The notes beneath the pieces were generated by a model, which was not told the DNA's origin, ran no database searches, and saw nothing but the letters and a program-made list of their open reading frames with translations. A program made the position numbers and the translations under genes. Source: Henningerozyma blattae CBS 6284 (lineage: Eukaryota > Ascomycota > Saccharomycetes > Saccharomycetales > Saccharomycetaceae). From it: a stretch of DNA of 64,000 nucleotides. This document shows positions 16,781 through 27,868 of this stretch, in pieces (positions within the stretch are counted from its first letter, which is position 1; every line of letters begins with the position of its first letter). The DNA lies in NCBI RefSeq assembly GCF_000315915.1, contig NC_020185.1, forward strand, positions 1 through 64,000. The letters are read 5' to 3'.

Positions 16781-18298
16781 ATGGACAGAGCTGAGTCTTT
16801 AAACGGTTCAGTTGATCGAAGTCATAACCAATCTACAATCGAGTTGGACTTTGAACAACAGCCATTATTAGGACACACTAGCGTACCTTCTCATTCTCAT
16901 CATATTTCAGATGTTTCAAACATTAAGGAGACAGTTCCAGAATGTATAGATCAAGAAGATGATTCATTGAATGTTAATTCTAATCTACATAATGAGCCGC
17001 ATATTTATACACAAAAGTCTAGTAAAGCTCAAAAATATATTCCTCCTAAATATCCACACAGTAACTTAACAACTACCAATATTGGAAACAATGAGTGCCA
17101 GCATGAAGCTCCCCAAATGCCATTATACGATAAAAATAAGCGTCTGAATGATCAAACAAATAAGTCGAAGAATAAGTCGAAGAATGGGAGGATGGGGCCA
17201 CAACGAACATCAAGAACCGCTAGAAAGCTAAAATTACTGCCTGAAGGACCATTTCAAATGACCCCAGCTGAGTTTCAGACTGATATCTTCCCTGAGCAAG
17301 AAGTATACTCTCAAGTTAATCGGATAACAGATAAAAATGCTAGACGTGACGCTGAAAAACTGGGAAAGGCGCATAGGCATTTACTTCCTAGAACAACTGC
17401 GTATTGCACAGCTAGCAGTTATAACATGAGAGGACTTATTCACTGGTTAAAAGAGACTAAAAAGGCACACCAAACAACTCCTAAATTGTTTGACGAATGT
17501 CTTTATACACCATTTATATATAAAGATTGGCGAGGTAGTAAACGTTTTGAGCATGATGATGTTATTCGTTTAGACGATGAAGGAGGAGATATTAATGTTA
17601 GCGATAAACAGCCAGATTTATTTATTTTTGAATACGGTGTCATTGTAATGTGGGGTTTCATAGAAAGGGAAGAGCAAGCACTGTTGGCCGATATTGAAAG
17701 ATTTGAACGTGAGAAATTAGCTGAAGAAGATATTCAAATCGAAGAATTCAATTATTATGTGACACAAAGTTACCAGCCAAGGATTTATAATGATTTTATT
17801 ACACTTAGAGACGGGTCAAATTATATGGTTAAATTATCTATATCTCATGCAATTGCACAGAGCGTAAAAATTTCTTTGTTTGAAGAGTTAGTCGATAACA
17901 CTATCGAAGATACACAAGGTATTCCTCAAGAAATCGCACTAAGTGGTAAAGTATCAATGAGTAAAGAAGACATAATGAAAAGTATTGGAGAGCTGTTTAT
18001 ATTACGAATTAACATAAATTTGCATGGCTCTGTTTTAGATTCCCCAGAGATTATGTGGTCAGAGCCTCAATTAGAGCCTATCTATCAGGCAACTAGAGGC
18101 TATCTAGAAATAAATCAAAGAGTTGCTCTGCTAAATCAAAGATTAGAAGTAATCTCGGATCTTTTACAGATGCTGAAAGAGCAACTTGGCCATTCTCATG
18201 AAGAGTACCTGGAGTTTATAGTAATCGTATTGGTTGGCGTAGAAGTGCTGATATCATTAATAAATATTGCTGTAGATCTAATTGCAAGTAAAACTTGA
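16781..18298 (+). CDS. RMD1: Rmd1-type DUF155 protein
   Basis: 505 residues. The first 140 or so are polar and variable. The conserved core begins around RTARKLKLLPEGPF, continues with RTTAYCTASSYNM and LFIFEYGVIVMWGF, and extends through DDEGGDINV... and LRININLHGSVLDSPEIMW to the family end. The DUF155 (PF02582) fold is followed by coiled helices (LNQRLEVISDLLQMLKEQLG) and a single C-terminal membrane segment at about 480-500 (EFIVIVLVGVEVLISLINIAVDLI). Rmd1 is needed for meiotic division in yeast; its human relative RMND1 is a mitochondrial inner-membrane protein needed for translation. Biochemical role unknown. It sits beside NHP10 in the same divergent arrangement as in S. cerevisiae. 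Confidence 0.9.
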   Translation: MDRAESLNGSVDRSHNQSTIELDFEQQPLLGHTSVPSHSHHISDVSNIKETVPECIDQEDDSLNVNSNLHNEPHIYTQKSSKAQKYIPPKYPHSNLTTTNIGNNECQHEAPQMPLYDKNKRLNDQTNKSKNKSKNGRMGPQRTSRTARKLKLLPEGPFQMTPAEFQTDIFPEQEVYSQVNRITDKNARRDAEKLGKAHRHLLPRTTAYCTASSYNMRGLIHWLKETKKAHQTTPKLFDECLYTPFIYKDWRGSKRFEHDDVIRLDDEGGDINVSDKQPDLFIFEYGVIVMWGFIEREEQALLADIERFEREKLAEEDIQIEEFNYYVTQSYQPRIYNDFITLRDGSNYMVKLSISHAIAQSVKISLFEELVDNTIEDTQGIPQEIALSGKVSMSKEDIMKSIGELFILRININLHGSVLDSPEIMWSEPQLEPIYQATRGYLEINQRVALLNQRLEVISDLLQMLKEQLGHSHEEYLEFIVIVLVGVEVLISLINIAVDLIASKT

Positions 18299-19172
18299 AT
18301 AAACTTAATCGGACGAGTTTCATGTCCTGCATTTTATAGTCAAATATGAATGGCATCTTCCCTTCTAAAATTGCTATTGAAATGATATGTGACTAATCTA
18401 AATACATATCTGTAACAATATCTATAACAATATCTAGGCCAAGCTCTAGTTCTTGCTTATTTACAATTCTGTAAGTAGCAATTTACTAAATGATCTATGA
18501 AATAAAAAGAAAAAAGCTACAGCTTGGGGTATAAGTGTCCTGTGTAATAGTAATAATTGTTGGAAGGTTTCTCATTGTCCAGATATTTCCTTTCGCAATA
18601 ATTAGGGTTAGATATAAAATACCGCGTCATATTGGTCTATTGTTGCATACATTAGCATTTTCATCATTTTGTCGAGCAATTATTTCTGATTACTTGATGA
18701 TAATTATACTATGATTATTTCTAACAGGATTCTTAATTACTTCTAAAACTTTCTTAACTAAGCTTTTAAACGAACTAGGATATCAGAACCAATGACCTAT
18801 AAATGCGTATTTTCGAAGATCTATAGTTTCTAGTAAACAGGAAATTAATCCGTCCTTTTCTTCTTCAAACAGTAGGAATTAGTTTATCTTTACAAGATAA
18901 ACTTATTGAAATTTCTCATAAAAGTTTAATATTCCTGGAATGCTTATTGTTCAATAAATAACGATCGTTAATACCAAAATTCGAAATAGAATGAACTTTT
19001 TTTTACAGCCTCAAATATAATACTTTGTCGGAATGAAATCATGTTTTATACTAACTAGAGGAGTGACTTCTTATTTTATGATGTCTACAAGTAGTAATTT
19101 ATATTCATATCTCATTTCCATTATTTTCCTACATGAGGGTCCTCTTATTCTCAAGTGATAAGAGTAAAAATA
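18299..19172. other. Intergenic region RMD1 to solo LTR
   Basis: AT-rich, stops in all frames. Nothing recognised beyond the RMD1 3' end. Confidence 0.55.
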
Positions 19173-19388
19173 TACTGGGATTCAAGAGAGTTAGACATTG
19201 TTATACAGTGTTTAAGATATAAAGACGATTACTTTATTTAGATATATATAGTAAATACTATAACTAAAATGAATATATTTCTTAAACAGTGTTTTTCGAT
19301 ATAAACAGAAAAAAACATTTTAAACAATAAGTCACGTGATAAAAGTCTTTTACCACTTAATAGAAAATGATATAATCATATTCCAGCA
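19173..19388 (-). mobile_element. Solo LTR, family A, with perfect 5-bp target duplication
   Basis: 216 bp. Read on the minus strand it begins TGCTGGAATATG and ends ATCCCAGTA. It is nearly identical to the LTR at 37338-37552 that heads a copia element. Flanking bases 19168-19172 and 19389-19393 are both AAATA, a perfect 5-bp duplication that fixes the LTR borders. It is therefore a solo LTR left by recombination of a full element. The GTCACGTG inside it belongs to the LTR. Confidence 0.95.
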
Positions 19389-19581
19389 AAATATGACCTA
19401 AAAGAATTAATATTTTAACTATAGGAGTTGCCGACAAAAATGTTAAATTCTATTATTATTACATCTCAAAATTGATATAATATTTATATATGATGCACTT
19501 GTATACTTCTATACATTTCAAACATAACTTCAAGCTATTTTAAAACTGTAAACAAAAATTTCGCTCAAATATAGTAAATGC

Positions 19582-19914
19582 TCATTTGCTGAGCTCTTTT
19601 AACTTTCTTTCAACAGTTTGTACTTTACTAGCATAGCTTTGAGGCTTATCGGTTCTAGTTCCAACTCTAATGTCAGAATGAATTCGAACATAGCCATTCT
19701 GATGAGCTTTTAAATGTAGTTGACCTATTAAATACATAACATCATCCCAAGGCCCTTCTATTGTTGTACCCATACCATGTAAAGTACTACTTAATCCGCT
19801 TTCTTGGATTTGCTGCTCTATTTTGGTTACAAAATCAGAGCCACTTACACTATCAGTTCCAACTGGAAAGATACATAAGTCAACCAAGCATGGCAAAGTA
19901 TTTTTTTCTGTCAT
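19582..19914 (-). CDS. ECM15: Ecm15, MTH1187/UPF0045 thiamine-binding family
   Basis: 110 residues from the ATG at 19912-19914; an in-frame ATG eight codons upstream is less likely because the family starts just before the first beta strand. The family pattern is clear: PVGTDS near the start, then [17 protein letters not shown] and a C-terminal [15 protein letters not shown], in a ferredoxin-like small protein of about 105 residues. Members of this family bind thiamine-like ligands as oligomers; the yeast role is unknown. In S. cerevisiae ECM15 is YBL001C, the gene next to CEN2, so this gene marks ancestral centromere proximity. Confidence 0.93.
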   Translation of the reverse strand: MTEKNTLPCLVDLCIFPVGTDSVSGSDFVTKIEQQIQESGLSSTLHGMGTTIEGPWDDVMYLIGQLHLKAHQNGYVRIHSDIRVGTRTDKPQSYASKVQTVERKLKELSK

Positions 19915-22900
19915 TTTATTCAATTGTCCCTGAACCACAATAGTTGCTAGTTAATTAGGGGATTTTACTAATTTATTTCAGCTGTAATTCAAATCTAGGA
20001 ATAAAGTTCGTCCATTCTCGCATTATAATTTCATATGAAACTATCGACATCACGCGCTAGCTTAAAGACTCGAATTTTTATAGCTAGAAAAATATGTGAG
20101 CAAATGGAATTGTAAAAATAGTACGTTTTGATGGAAAGCAATACTAAATGTTTTTTTTTAAAAATTTCTCTCAAAATTTAAAAGAATCATCTAAAAAGAA
20201 ATTCCATCCTTGTACCATTTATGACACTTGTCCCTTATAGAAAACTGTTTAACAGAAATCTCACACCACTTTTGACGCATTGAAGATCATTGAGTAAATG
20301 TTGTAATGTTTAACTCAAATAGATAGTAGATAATTTACTAATGAAAATCTCTAACATTCATTTAAAACTGTAAACACACTAGTAAAAAAGGAAAAGAGCT
20401 AAATTTTTTTATATATTTTTTATAAATCTTAAAGCTGATCATTTAGATTAAAGTACTTCAAGAGTGTACACTCGGAAGCTGTCTTACAATACGTTTACAA
20501 GCTAGTTTAATTAATTAAAAAAGGGAAACAAATATAATTTATATTTAAGCATGCTATTTTTCCGTTGGTTACAGATTGCGAATAATTTAATTTATTAGAA
20601 TATTTTCAGTTTTATCTCAATAGTAACAGTAAGACTTTCAATACTAAATATTTGCCTAATAATATTGTCGCAATAAAAAGGAATTGGTGTATTCATATAT
20701 TTTATAACAACACCAGTATATTACAAATTGGTTATTTTTCACTGGGTATTTTGCATGTATAACTTGCTATAAAATCTAGAAAGTTTGCTTAAGTTTCTAA
20801 GTAAAATTTGTCATAAAATCCACATACTATTTATATTCCTAGATTACTTATAAAAAGGACAATGCATTCATGGCATATATTATATATCCTAGGATAACTT
20901 TGTCCGATATGAATTCAAATACATTCAGACAAAAACGCGTTTACCAATCTATAGTTCCGTTGCATAGTATCATCTAAAATTTTAAATTATAATATCGGTT
21001 CGGGTCACATAATCTTGCATATATTTAATATTTAAAAATCTAATAATTATAAACCTACGGAAATATTAGTAATTATTAGATGTAATATTTATAATAAATA
21101 TTAAATTTATTAAACTTTTTCTGTTGAAAATCAGTTTTCTTTTATTTAAAGGATTTTGCTATATAAATATTAAAACTAAATATTAAAATATTGGAAAGTA
21201 AATTATTATTACCACGTGATATTAACTATGGTAAAATATATTAATTTAATTAATAGAATATCTAAATATCGTAAAGACAGATGACTATATGCTGTAGTTC
21301 CTTAATATATTAAGAAAAAAATAATAGGTAAACGATTTTTTTACAACTTGAGACTTTATTCAGAGGACAAAACAGCCTAAGCTTCGATAGATTAGTTTAA
21401 TTTCTCAATAAATTCTTGCAGTTATTTGATTTCTTTTTTCATTCTTTACTCTTAGTTCCCAATAGTATTAGTATGTTGTTCTGGTGTCATCAAATATTCT
21501 TTCAGTATATTATAGTATGCATCCTCAATAAAAAGACTTTATGCTACAAGAAACCCATTATATCATTTTTCATCTCCCTTATTAATCCAACTACGTCAAT
21601 AGTTAGTGAAAATTATAAAAGTTAATTGAATTTAGTTTCTCGATGTTCTTGAAGTATCATTCCAATTATTCACTCTCTAATCTAACTCCTATATATGACA
21701 AATTTACTTTCAAGGTGGGTTGTATTATAATCATAAATTAATTTGCTGAACCTCATTTGTGTCAAAAGGTTCCAAGACAGTATAAATATCGTTGCATATT
21801 ATGTAGACACCTAGAAGCAATATACCAAAATGTTATGCACTATCTTTTATGTTGATCTTACTAAATTATTACTCACAATCACTACTTTAATTCTCCTTTT
21901 CTATGAGTTAAACAACTAAGAACTATGGTCTACCTCTATATATTTACAATCTTGTTATTATAACTTAGACAAAGGCAGCAAGTTTCGTTTTTACCATTTT
22001 CTATCCTGGATACACACTATCCTATTAATCTAATATATTTAACAAAAATTTTAGAATCATATCTGCAGTTCTTTCTAACTAACTAAAGTTCTTTCTGAAT
22101 AATCCCACAGAGTATTCATTATATACCAACATTTCACATATTCTTCAACAATTCGAAATCGTTGGTTATGTATATTTTTTATCCATTGCACTTTAATTAT
22201 TTATTTAATCTTGAAACAGGACTCCTCAAAGTATTTATATTACTACTAAAATTATTAGCATTTACATATCAATAGTTTTATTTTCGTTACATTTAAGTCT
22301 ATCAGTAACGGTAACAGAAGAGCTATTACAATTTTGTTTTGGAACCTTTTTTATTCTTCTGATTATTATCGGGTCCCAATTCTTTTAATATATAACTTAA
22401 TGTATAGTTTTATTTATCATTTATTATCACTATTCAGAATATAATCAGGTGTTAAATTTTACTTAATGGTATTACTTCGTTTATGGATAAGCGGCTTTAT
22501 CTCTTCATCAGGTTCATTCAATGCTGATCGCAAATAATAGCGGATAATGTATTTAACCTCAGCATGAGAAAGAAAATTTATTTCAGAGTCAGCGTATATG
22601 GCTCCAAAAATATTGGGTACGCAAATAATATTTATAAATTCACCAAAATCTGGATTTAGTTGTTACCTGAATGGAATAAAGGTTACATCATTTTTTTTTG
22701 ACTAATCTTACTACCAATGTTTAGGGCGGTAAAACTAGAACTAGAATTTGTTAAAGTTGTCCTGTTAATAGGATATTTTGTCACACTTGAATAAACTAGA
22801 TCTAACCAAAAAAAAAGTCATGACCTAATATAATCATGTTTCCAAATAATTTCAGGTGATGCAAATGTTAAACAATTTCTGTGCATAAACTTTAGCAGGT

Positions 22901-24164
22901 AATTAGCTGGTATTTGTTTATCAATATCTTTTTTAAACTGCTTAATAGAAAGGGGCGTAATACTTCATGTAATTTTGAGCTATCCATTGTAGTGTTCGAA
23001 TGATATTAGTGCCATCACCTATCCCTATTATCTTATCCACTGGATTACCAAATCACTTACAATGAATAACGTCATATGACATTATAATTGGTATATTTTC
23101 ACCTAACTATTCTTGTTTCTAATGTAAAATTAATGCTATGGAAAGGATATGAAGTGGGCATTTCACTAGAATCACAGCTAGGTGAGTTTCCAATTTTCTG
23201 TACTTTGGGAAGGCTAGTAAGGAAATTTAGGAATAGAACAACGCTAACTAACATTATTGGCTTATAACATGGTAATATCATCAACAACATAAGCCCCTAA
23301 TGGATCTTTCTAAGAGGAGTGAACTTAAAGTTTATAAAATATCAAGTAAATAGTAATACTTCTATGATCTGAAATGATGAGGAAGTAAAGATAATTAGTA
23401 TCAAAATAGTAACCAATTAGTCCATACCTCACAAGAAAAAATAGACCAGTAATATCAGATGATAGTACATGGTAAATAGAAATTATTGTTCTTAAAGAAG
23501 ATCGTATAAATCGATTGGAGTAGGATTTTTAAGATATAAAGTACAAGTCAGATATTTTTGTATATGTAGATAGAGGAAAAGAAATCTGCTAGCTCAAAAT
23601 TAGGACCATTATCCTTGTTAATACAACCTATCTGAATAAAAAGAGCAATTTCTGTTTTTGTATAAAATTAATAGTTGAGATACCTTTTACCCTTTTTGAG
23701 TAGAAATGAAAAGTATGTAAAATACAAATATAAAATACGAAAAAAATGCGTTGAAAAAAGGTTAGTTAGTTATGCGATATGAGTTGGATGAGAAGAATCA
23801 GTTCATTGTTTTTGGAGGGCGAAGTTTTTTATTTAGTTTACGTTAGTAGTTTACTCGGATACTACTAATAATTTGAGTACTATGATCTCAATATGTATTT
23901 TTGTAATTGAAATTTAATAACTCACTTTGATACACGAAATATACTCTTTTTATTAGTACCGTCTTGTGTATATACATTATAGATTTGTTTTATATTGGTG
24001 GCCTTTATACATAGAACAATAAATATTTTATTTTTAGATAAAAGAGTATAACACAAATAAACGTTAATAAAAATCTCATTTGGATACTTTCTTTGTTATC
24101 AAATTTAGGATATCATATAAATGTTACATGCTATACTAAGCACAAGAATCAGACAATACTTGAA
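19915..24164. other. Long gene-free AT-rich region
   Basis: More than 4 kb with no convincing coding region; the longest frames (21416-21625, 23099-23290) are under 70 codons and featureless. It holds a candidate centromere-like block (21047-21220, listed separately). Around 23640-23760, LTR-like remnants (gatacctttt...gagtag, then TA-rich) resemble part of the repeat at 24650. No tRNA or snoRNA was recognised. Confidence 0.6.
21047..21220 (-). other. Candidate point-centromere-like block (CDEI/II/III order)
   Basis: On the minus strand ATCACGTG (21213-21220) fits the CDEI consensus RTCACRTG exactly. It is followed by about 140 bp that is about 87% A+T by hand count (21073-21212, CDEII-like), then TTTCCG (21058-21063) at the CDEIII core position. 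Weaknesses: the core reads TTTCCGTAG rather than TTTCCGAAA, and the left CDEIII arm matches the S. cerevisiae consensus at only about half the positions. Genomic context supports it: flanking genes are orthologs of genes adjacent to CEN2 and CEN4. Treat as a hypothesis. Confidence 0.3.
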
Positions 24165-24250
24165 AGATTTATTAGGTAAAAAAAATTATCTCTAGACGAC
24201 CATGAATTGATTTGTCTCATCCAAACCAAAGTGTATAAATTGGCAGCTAT
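24165..24250. repeat. Left arm of a decayed inverted repeat
   Basis: This stretch (attaggtaaa ... agacgaccatga ... gtataaattggca) matches, in inverse orientation and with many changes, the sequence at about 24735-24835 (tgtataaattgccaa ... agacgacgatgag ... attaggtaaa on its minus strand). The arms probably come from two inverted copies of one old element. Confidence 0.5.
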
Positions 24251-24580
24251 TTGCTCATTGTTTAATAACTTAGTTAATTGGTTTATTGAATTATTTTTAT
24301 ATTATTTAGTATAGAAAAATCTCCTTCCTTATTTAGGAAAGGAAATATATATAATATATAGTATATACAATGAACAGTTGAAACAACTGAGATATCTTCG
24401 TGGTATTTTATACTCCAAAAAATAGGCAGATCTTTTATCAAAGAGTTAATTACCTGATACAAAAATAGAATCTATCGCATCTTAATACATTCTTAATATC
24501 ACTGTCTGGGTGTTTTAGTAGTGTGGCCTTGTAGGCTTAATGCATGAAGCGTTATCACTCATATTAAGTTGTTATTAGTG
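24241..24580 (-). mobile_element. Truncated solo LTR, family B
   Basis: Starts TGGCAGCTATTTGCTCA, corresponding to the reverse of the family B 3' end. It follows the copy at 51156 through atctccttc, tatacaatgaacagttg, tactccaaaaaat, ttaatgcatg and aagttgttattag, where similarity stops. The remaining quarter is missing. Confidence 0.65.
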
Positions 24581-24619
24581 TACGACATTAGAATCCTTTA
24601 TATTAGTACTGTTAGTCAT

Positions 24620-25093
24620 AATCAAGAGAATAATTCTTTTTTTGTATATTGTTTATAGTATAGAAACCTCCTACCATTTTGAGTAGGAAAAACAATTATA
24701 TATAATATATAAAATACAAAGATTAGGTATCAAATAAAATGTTGGCAATTTATACATTATTTTTGGACAAGAGAAGTTCAACTCATCGTCGTCTATAGGT
24801 TAAAAAAATTTACCTAATTAACCTCACAAGAGTTATATCTCTCTCATGTTTAGTATAACCTATAGTAGCTACATGATCTACTTTAATTAACGACAACAAA
24901 TTTTCTAATTGGCGTTTTTATTAGTAACGTATATTCACGTTTTACTATCGTTTATCCTAAACCAGTATATCTACTGTTGCATGTATAAAGACCATGAATA
25001 TCTAGCAATTAGTTATTGCATAAAGCCACAATTATGCCGATATGCAGTCTTTATTAGCCATTAGTATAAAGATATAGCTCTGGTAGATTGAAA
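24620..25093 (-). mobile_element. Relic LTR-like repeat
   Basis: A diverged copy. Its start (tagtatagaaacctcctacc...tatataaaatac) resembles the beginning of the neighbouring family B copy. Its end (cataaagccacaattatgcc...tagctctgg, 25020-25085) resembles the other end of that family. The centre differs and includes the right arm of the inverted repeat (about 24735-24835), so it may be a composite. Confidence 0.4.
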
Positions 25094-25449
25094 ATGACAT
25101 TACTAAAAAAGATTCTACTGTCGTACAAAATTTTAATGTTTTTTTTTATTCAATTCTTTTAAAAAATTTTGGAGTTGAGATTACTATAAATTAATAAAAC
25201 GTTATATATGAGTACTAATAATAAAAATATATAAAAATGGGACACATTTATTTGAGATTATTAGGAAAATAAAACTCATATTCTTACTACAATAGTCTAA
25301 GATAAACACCCAAGAAAGAGTTCAACGTTTGCAACCTTCTATTATGTGTTAGTGATACTTGATACAATACTAGAAATACTTTAAGAATATTAAGAACCGT
25401 ACTGTGATTAATTAGCACAACCTATACATTTCTAGTTTCATTTTTATTT
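25094..25449. other. Spacer between LTR relics
   Basis: AT-rich sequence with T- and A-runs; nothing recognised. Confidence 0.5.
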
Positions 25450-25885
25450 TGTCAGAGCTGTGGCATTATGTGTCATAAGTCGTGGGTTTGTGTTAACAGC
25501 TAATAAAGCATGAATTTAGTCGTAATTGTGGCTTTATACAACAACTAATAACAACTTAATATAATAAATAATCCAACATGCATTAAGCATACGTGGCCTT
25601 ACTACTAAAAACACCCAAGTAGTGATATTAAGAAGGTATTAGGATGTGATAGGTCCTATTTTAATATCAGACCATCAATTCGTTGATGGTGGATCTGTCC
25701 ATTTTTTGGAGTATTAATTACCACGAAAATATCCCAAAAGTTTATAACTGTTCATGGTATATCCTGTATATATTATATATTCCCTTTCGAAAGAGGCAAG
25801 GAGATTTTTTTATAATAATAATGTAATAATTATGCAAACAGATTACTTAACTAAGATTTAAACTATGAGCAAACGATATTTTGAA
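25450..25885 (+). mobile_element. Solo LTR, family B, 3' end in assembly gap
   Basis: Begins TGTCAGAGCTGTGGCATT and is closely similar, in inverse orientation, to the LTR at 51156-51607 over its whole visible length. The last few bases of the LTR fall into the run of Ns that starts at 25886, so a target duplication cannot be checked. Confidence 0.8.
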
Positions 25886-25905
25886 NNNNNNNNNNNNNNN
25901 NNNNN
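25886..25905. other. Assembly gap (20 Ns) with ambiguous bases after it
   Basis: Twenty Ns at the end of a repeated LTR, followed by single Ns at 25929 and 25947 in a TA dinucleotide tract (about 25945-25972) and a T-run at 25983-25998. The true length is unknown; repeat collapse is the likely cause. Confidence 0.95.
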
Positions 25906-26281
25906 GTAGTAAGTATAATAGTAAGTATNTAATACTATATTTATATNTATATATATATATATATATATATATGTATGGTTTCTTTTTTTTTTTTTTTTAA
26001 AAAAAACTATTAGTAGTTGCATAAGTGAATATATGGCTTGTATAATGATTTTCTGCAGGAGCAGGATAATTGTAGTTGTAATTGTCGATCCCAGGACGAT
26101 TGAAGACCCCTGATGTCAGGATAATTGTAGATTTTCAATATTTAATTAAGAAAAGTTATTATATTATAAAAAGATATGAAGGTACGTAAGTTCGTCAGAA
26201 TAATAGTGTGTCAGTATAAAAATGCGTATAAAAGTGCAAAGTGAAACATGCAAAGTGCAAGGGGCGAAATGTAGGAAAGTA
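25906..26281. other. SOK1 3' flank with TA and poly(T) tracts
   Basis: Low-complexity TA tract, T-run, then unremarkable sequence up to the SOK1 stop codon. No gene. Confidence 0.55.
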
Positions 26282-27868
26282 TTAAATTGATGCTGAATCT
26301 TGTGGAGAAGGAATTGGTAATTGATAATGTATAGATTGTTCAGTAGGCGTGATATAATGATCATGATATACTTGCCAATGTAGATTGATTAATAAGTATA
26401 ATGATTTCAATAATTTTAAAAAATCTTGTAAATATAGGACGTTGAATATTTTGAAGTTGTCGAAATTTGTGGAGTTCAAATTGATGTAAACGAGATTTGA
26501 ATCCGGGATGATATGATCTACCAACATGTTTAATATCTTTGCCTCTGTAATCTTGTACAAGTTACTGAAATGAGGAGAAAAGTTCTTTGTTAACCAATCT
26601 TTTATGAAAGAAGTCTCTATGGGGGTGTTCGTAATTTGTTTCATGTATAGGGATAATCTTGAAATGTTTTTAGTCCAATAGGAGGAATGCTTATGGGATA
26701 CGATGCTGAAGATGTTTTGATTGAAGATGCCTAGGGGGATTGTCTTTTGATCATCTGTTAATAATTGATTGTACATCATTCTACAGATAGTTATGCAAGT
26801 GAGTTGTCTCAATTGTAGTTTTGCCTTGATCAATCTATAATTATCTAATTCCAAACAATCTGGTAAGGAGGTTTCTTTGAGGCAACATGAAAGTCTTTTA
26901 ATTATTTCTATCTTTAACGAATGGAAAGTGGAGTTTAACAATAATGTAGGGTCCGAGATATCTTTGTTCAATTGTATGGGCAAAGATTTTGAATTTTTTT
27001 TAACGTGATAATAATGTTGTTCGAATTGAATGATGTTTGATACTAGAGTTGGGGTAAGGATCCGAATTTGATGATTTAGAATATCCAACTTCATCAATTC
27101 TAATAAATCGAATAAGTTTTTGATACCTTCTATTAAATGATTTGTGGATTTCAAGATAGAGACTGGAGGGATGGTAGCGGGTGGAGGAAGAGGTGAAGTA
27201 GAGACAGAGGTAGAGGTAGAGACAATAGTGGTATTTTGTAATGGGATAATGAAGTTTTTAAAACTGATAAAGATTTTATCTACTAGAACGTCCCTTGCTG
27301 GAGCACAATGCCTCTTTAGAATGTCTTGTAACCATTCGATGAAATCGATTAAAAATGAATAAGCGATTTTCCAACTGGGACAACCACGGATAGAATTGAG
27401 TAAAGTATTGATATTTAGATACGCGTTACATTCTGAGGCACAATTTTCTGGCAACAACGAGATTAAGATTGATTTGAATTCTGTGAGCAATAACTTCAAA
27501 TTACGATTATCGGAAGATTTCTTGTTGAAAATCAACAACAATTGATTCTCAAGAATATTCCAATATTGTTTTGCATGTATATCATTAATTTTTTTTTCTA
27601 AATGATTTGGTTTGAATTTAATAAAGTTATCAAATAACAGATCATGACGGAATTGTGCATTCTTCACCACGTTGGTAAGGTCCAGTTCTTGTAGTGTGGA
27701 GGAGTTGATTGGAGGTAAGATCGTTAGACATTGAGCATTTTCACTGGAGGATTCCTCATCTTCCTCTTCTTGCCTCTCCTTGCCATAGAGACGATCAATT
27801 AAATTTGCTTCAAACAATTGATGACTTAAAAGTGCAGGAGTCTTTTGAGTCTGTTGTGTATTATTCAT
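26282..27868 (-). CDS. SOK1: Sok1-like TCP11-domain protein
   Basis: 528 residues. The motif GCPSWKIAYSFLIDFIEWLQ followed by ILKRHCAPARD (about residues 160-195) and the helical C-terminal half are those of TCP11-type proteins, of which Sok1 is the yeast member. Sok1 was found as a high-copy suppressor of loss of protein kinase A and acts in cAMP-related growth control; its biochemistry is unknown. S. cerevisiae Sok1 is about 900 residues, so this protein lacks most of the long N-terminal extension and starts near the conserved domain. Divergence from TRP1 reproduces YDR006C/YDR007W and supports the orthology. A hexanucleotide satellite begins 38 bp upstream of its ATG. Confidence 0.87.
   Translation of the reverse strand: MNNTQQTQKTPALLSHQLFEANLIDRLYGKERQEEEDEESSSENAQCLTILPPINSSTLQELDLTNVVKNAQFRHDLLFDNFIKFKPNHLEKKINDIHAKQYWNILENQLLLIFNKKSSDNRNLKLLLTEFKSILISLLPENCASECNAYLNINTLLNSIRGCPSWKIAYSFLIDFIEWLQDILKRHCAPARDVLVDKIFISFKNFIIPLQNTTIVSTSTSVSTSPLPPPATIPPVSILKSTNHLIEGIKNLFDLLELMKLDILNHQIRILTPTLVSNIIQFEQHYYHVKKNSKSLPIQLNKDISDPTLLLNSTFHSLKIEIIKRLSCCLKETSLPDCLELDNYRLIKAKLQLRQLTCITICRMMYNQLLTDDQKTIPLGIFNQNIFSIVSHKHSSYWTKNISRLSLYMKQITNTPIETSFIKDWLTKNFSPHFSNLYKITEAKILNMLVDHIIPDSNLVYINLNSTNFDNFKIFNVLYLQDFLKLLKSLYLLINLHWQVYHDHYITPTEQSIHYQLPIPSPQDSASI

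Noticed and set aside
19332..19440. GTCACGTG followed by AT-rich DNA and a TGCCGAC, resembling a CDEI-II-III
   Set aside because: The GTCACGTG lies inside LTR family A and is present in the second LTR copy as well, and the right-hand motif is poor.
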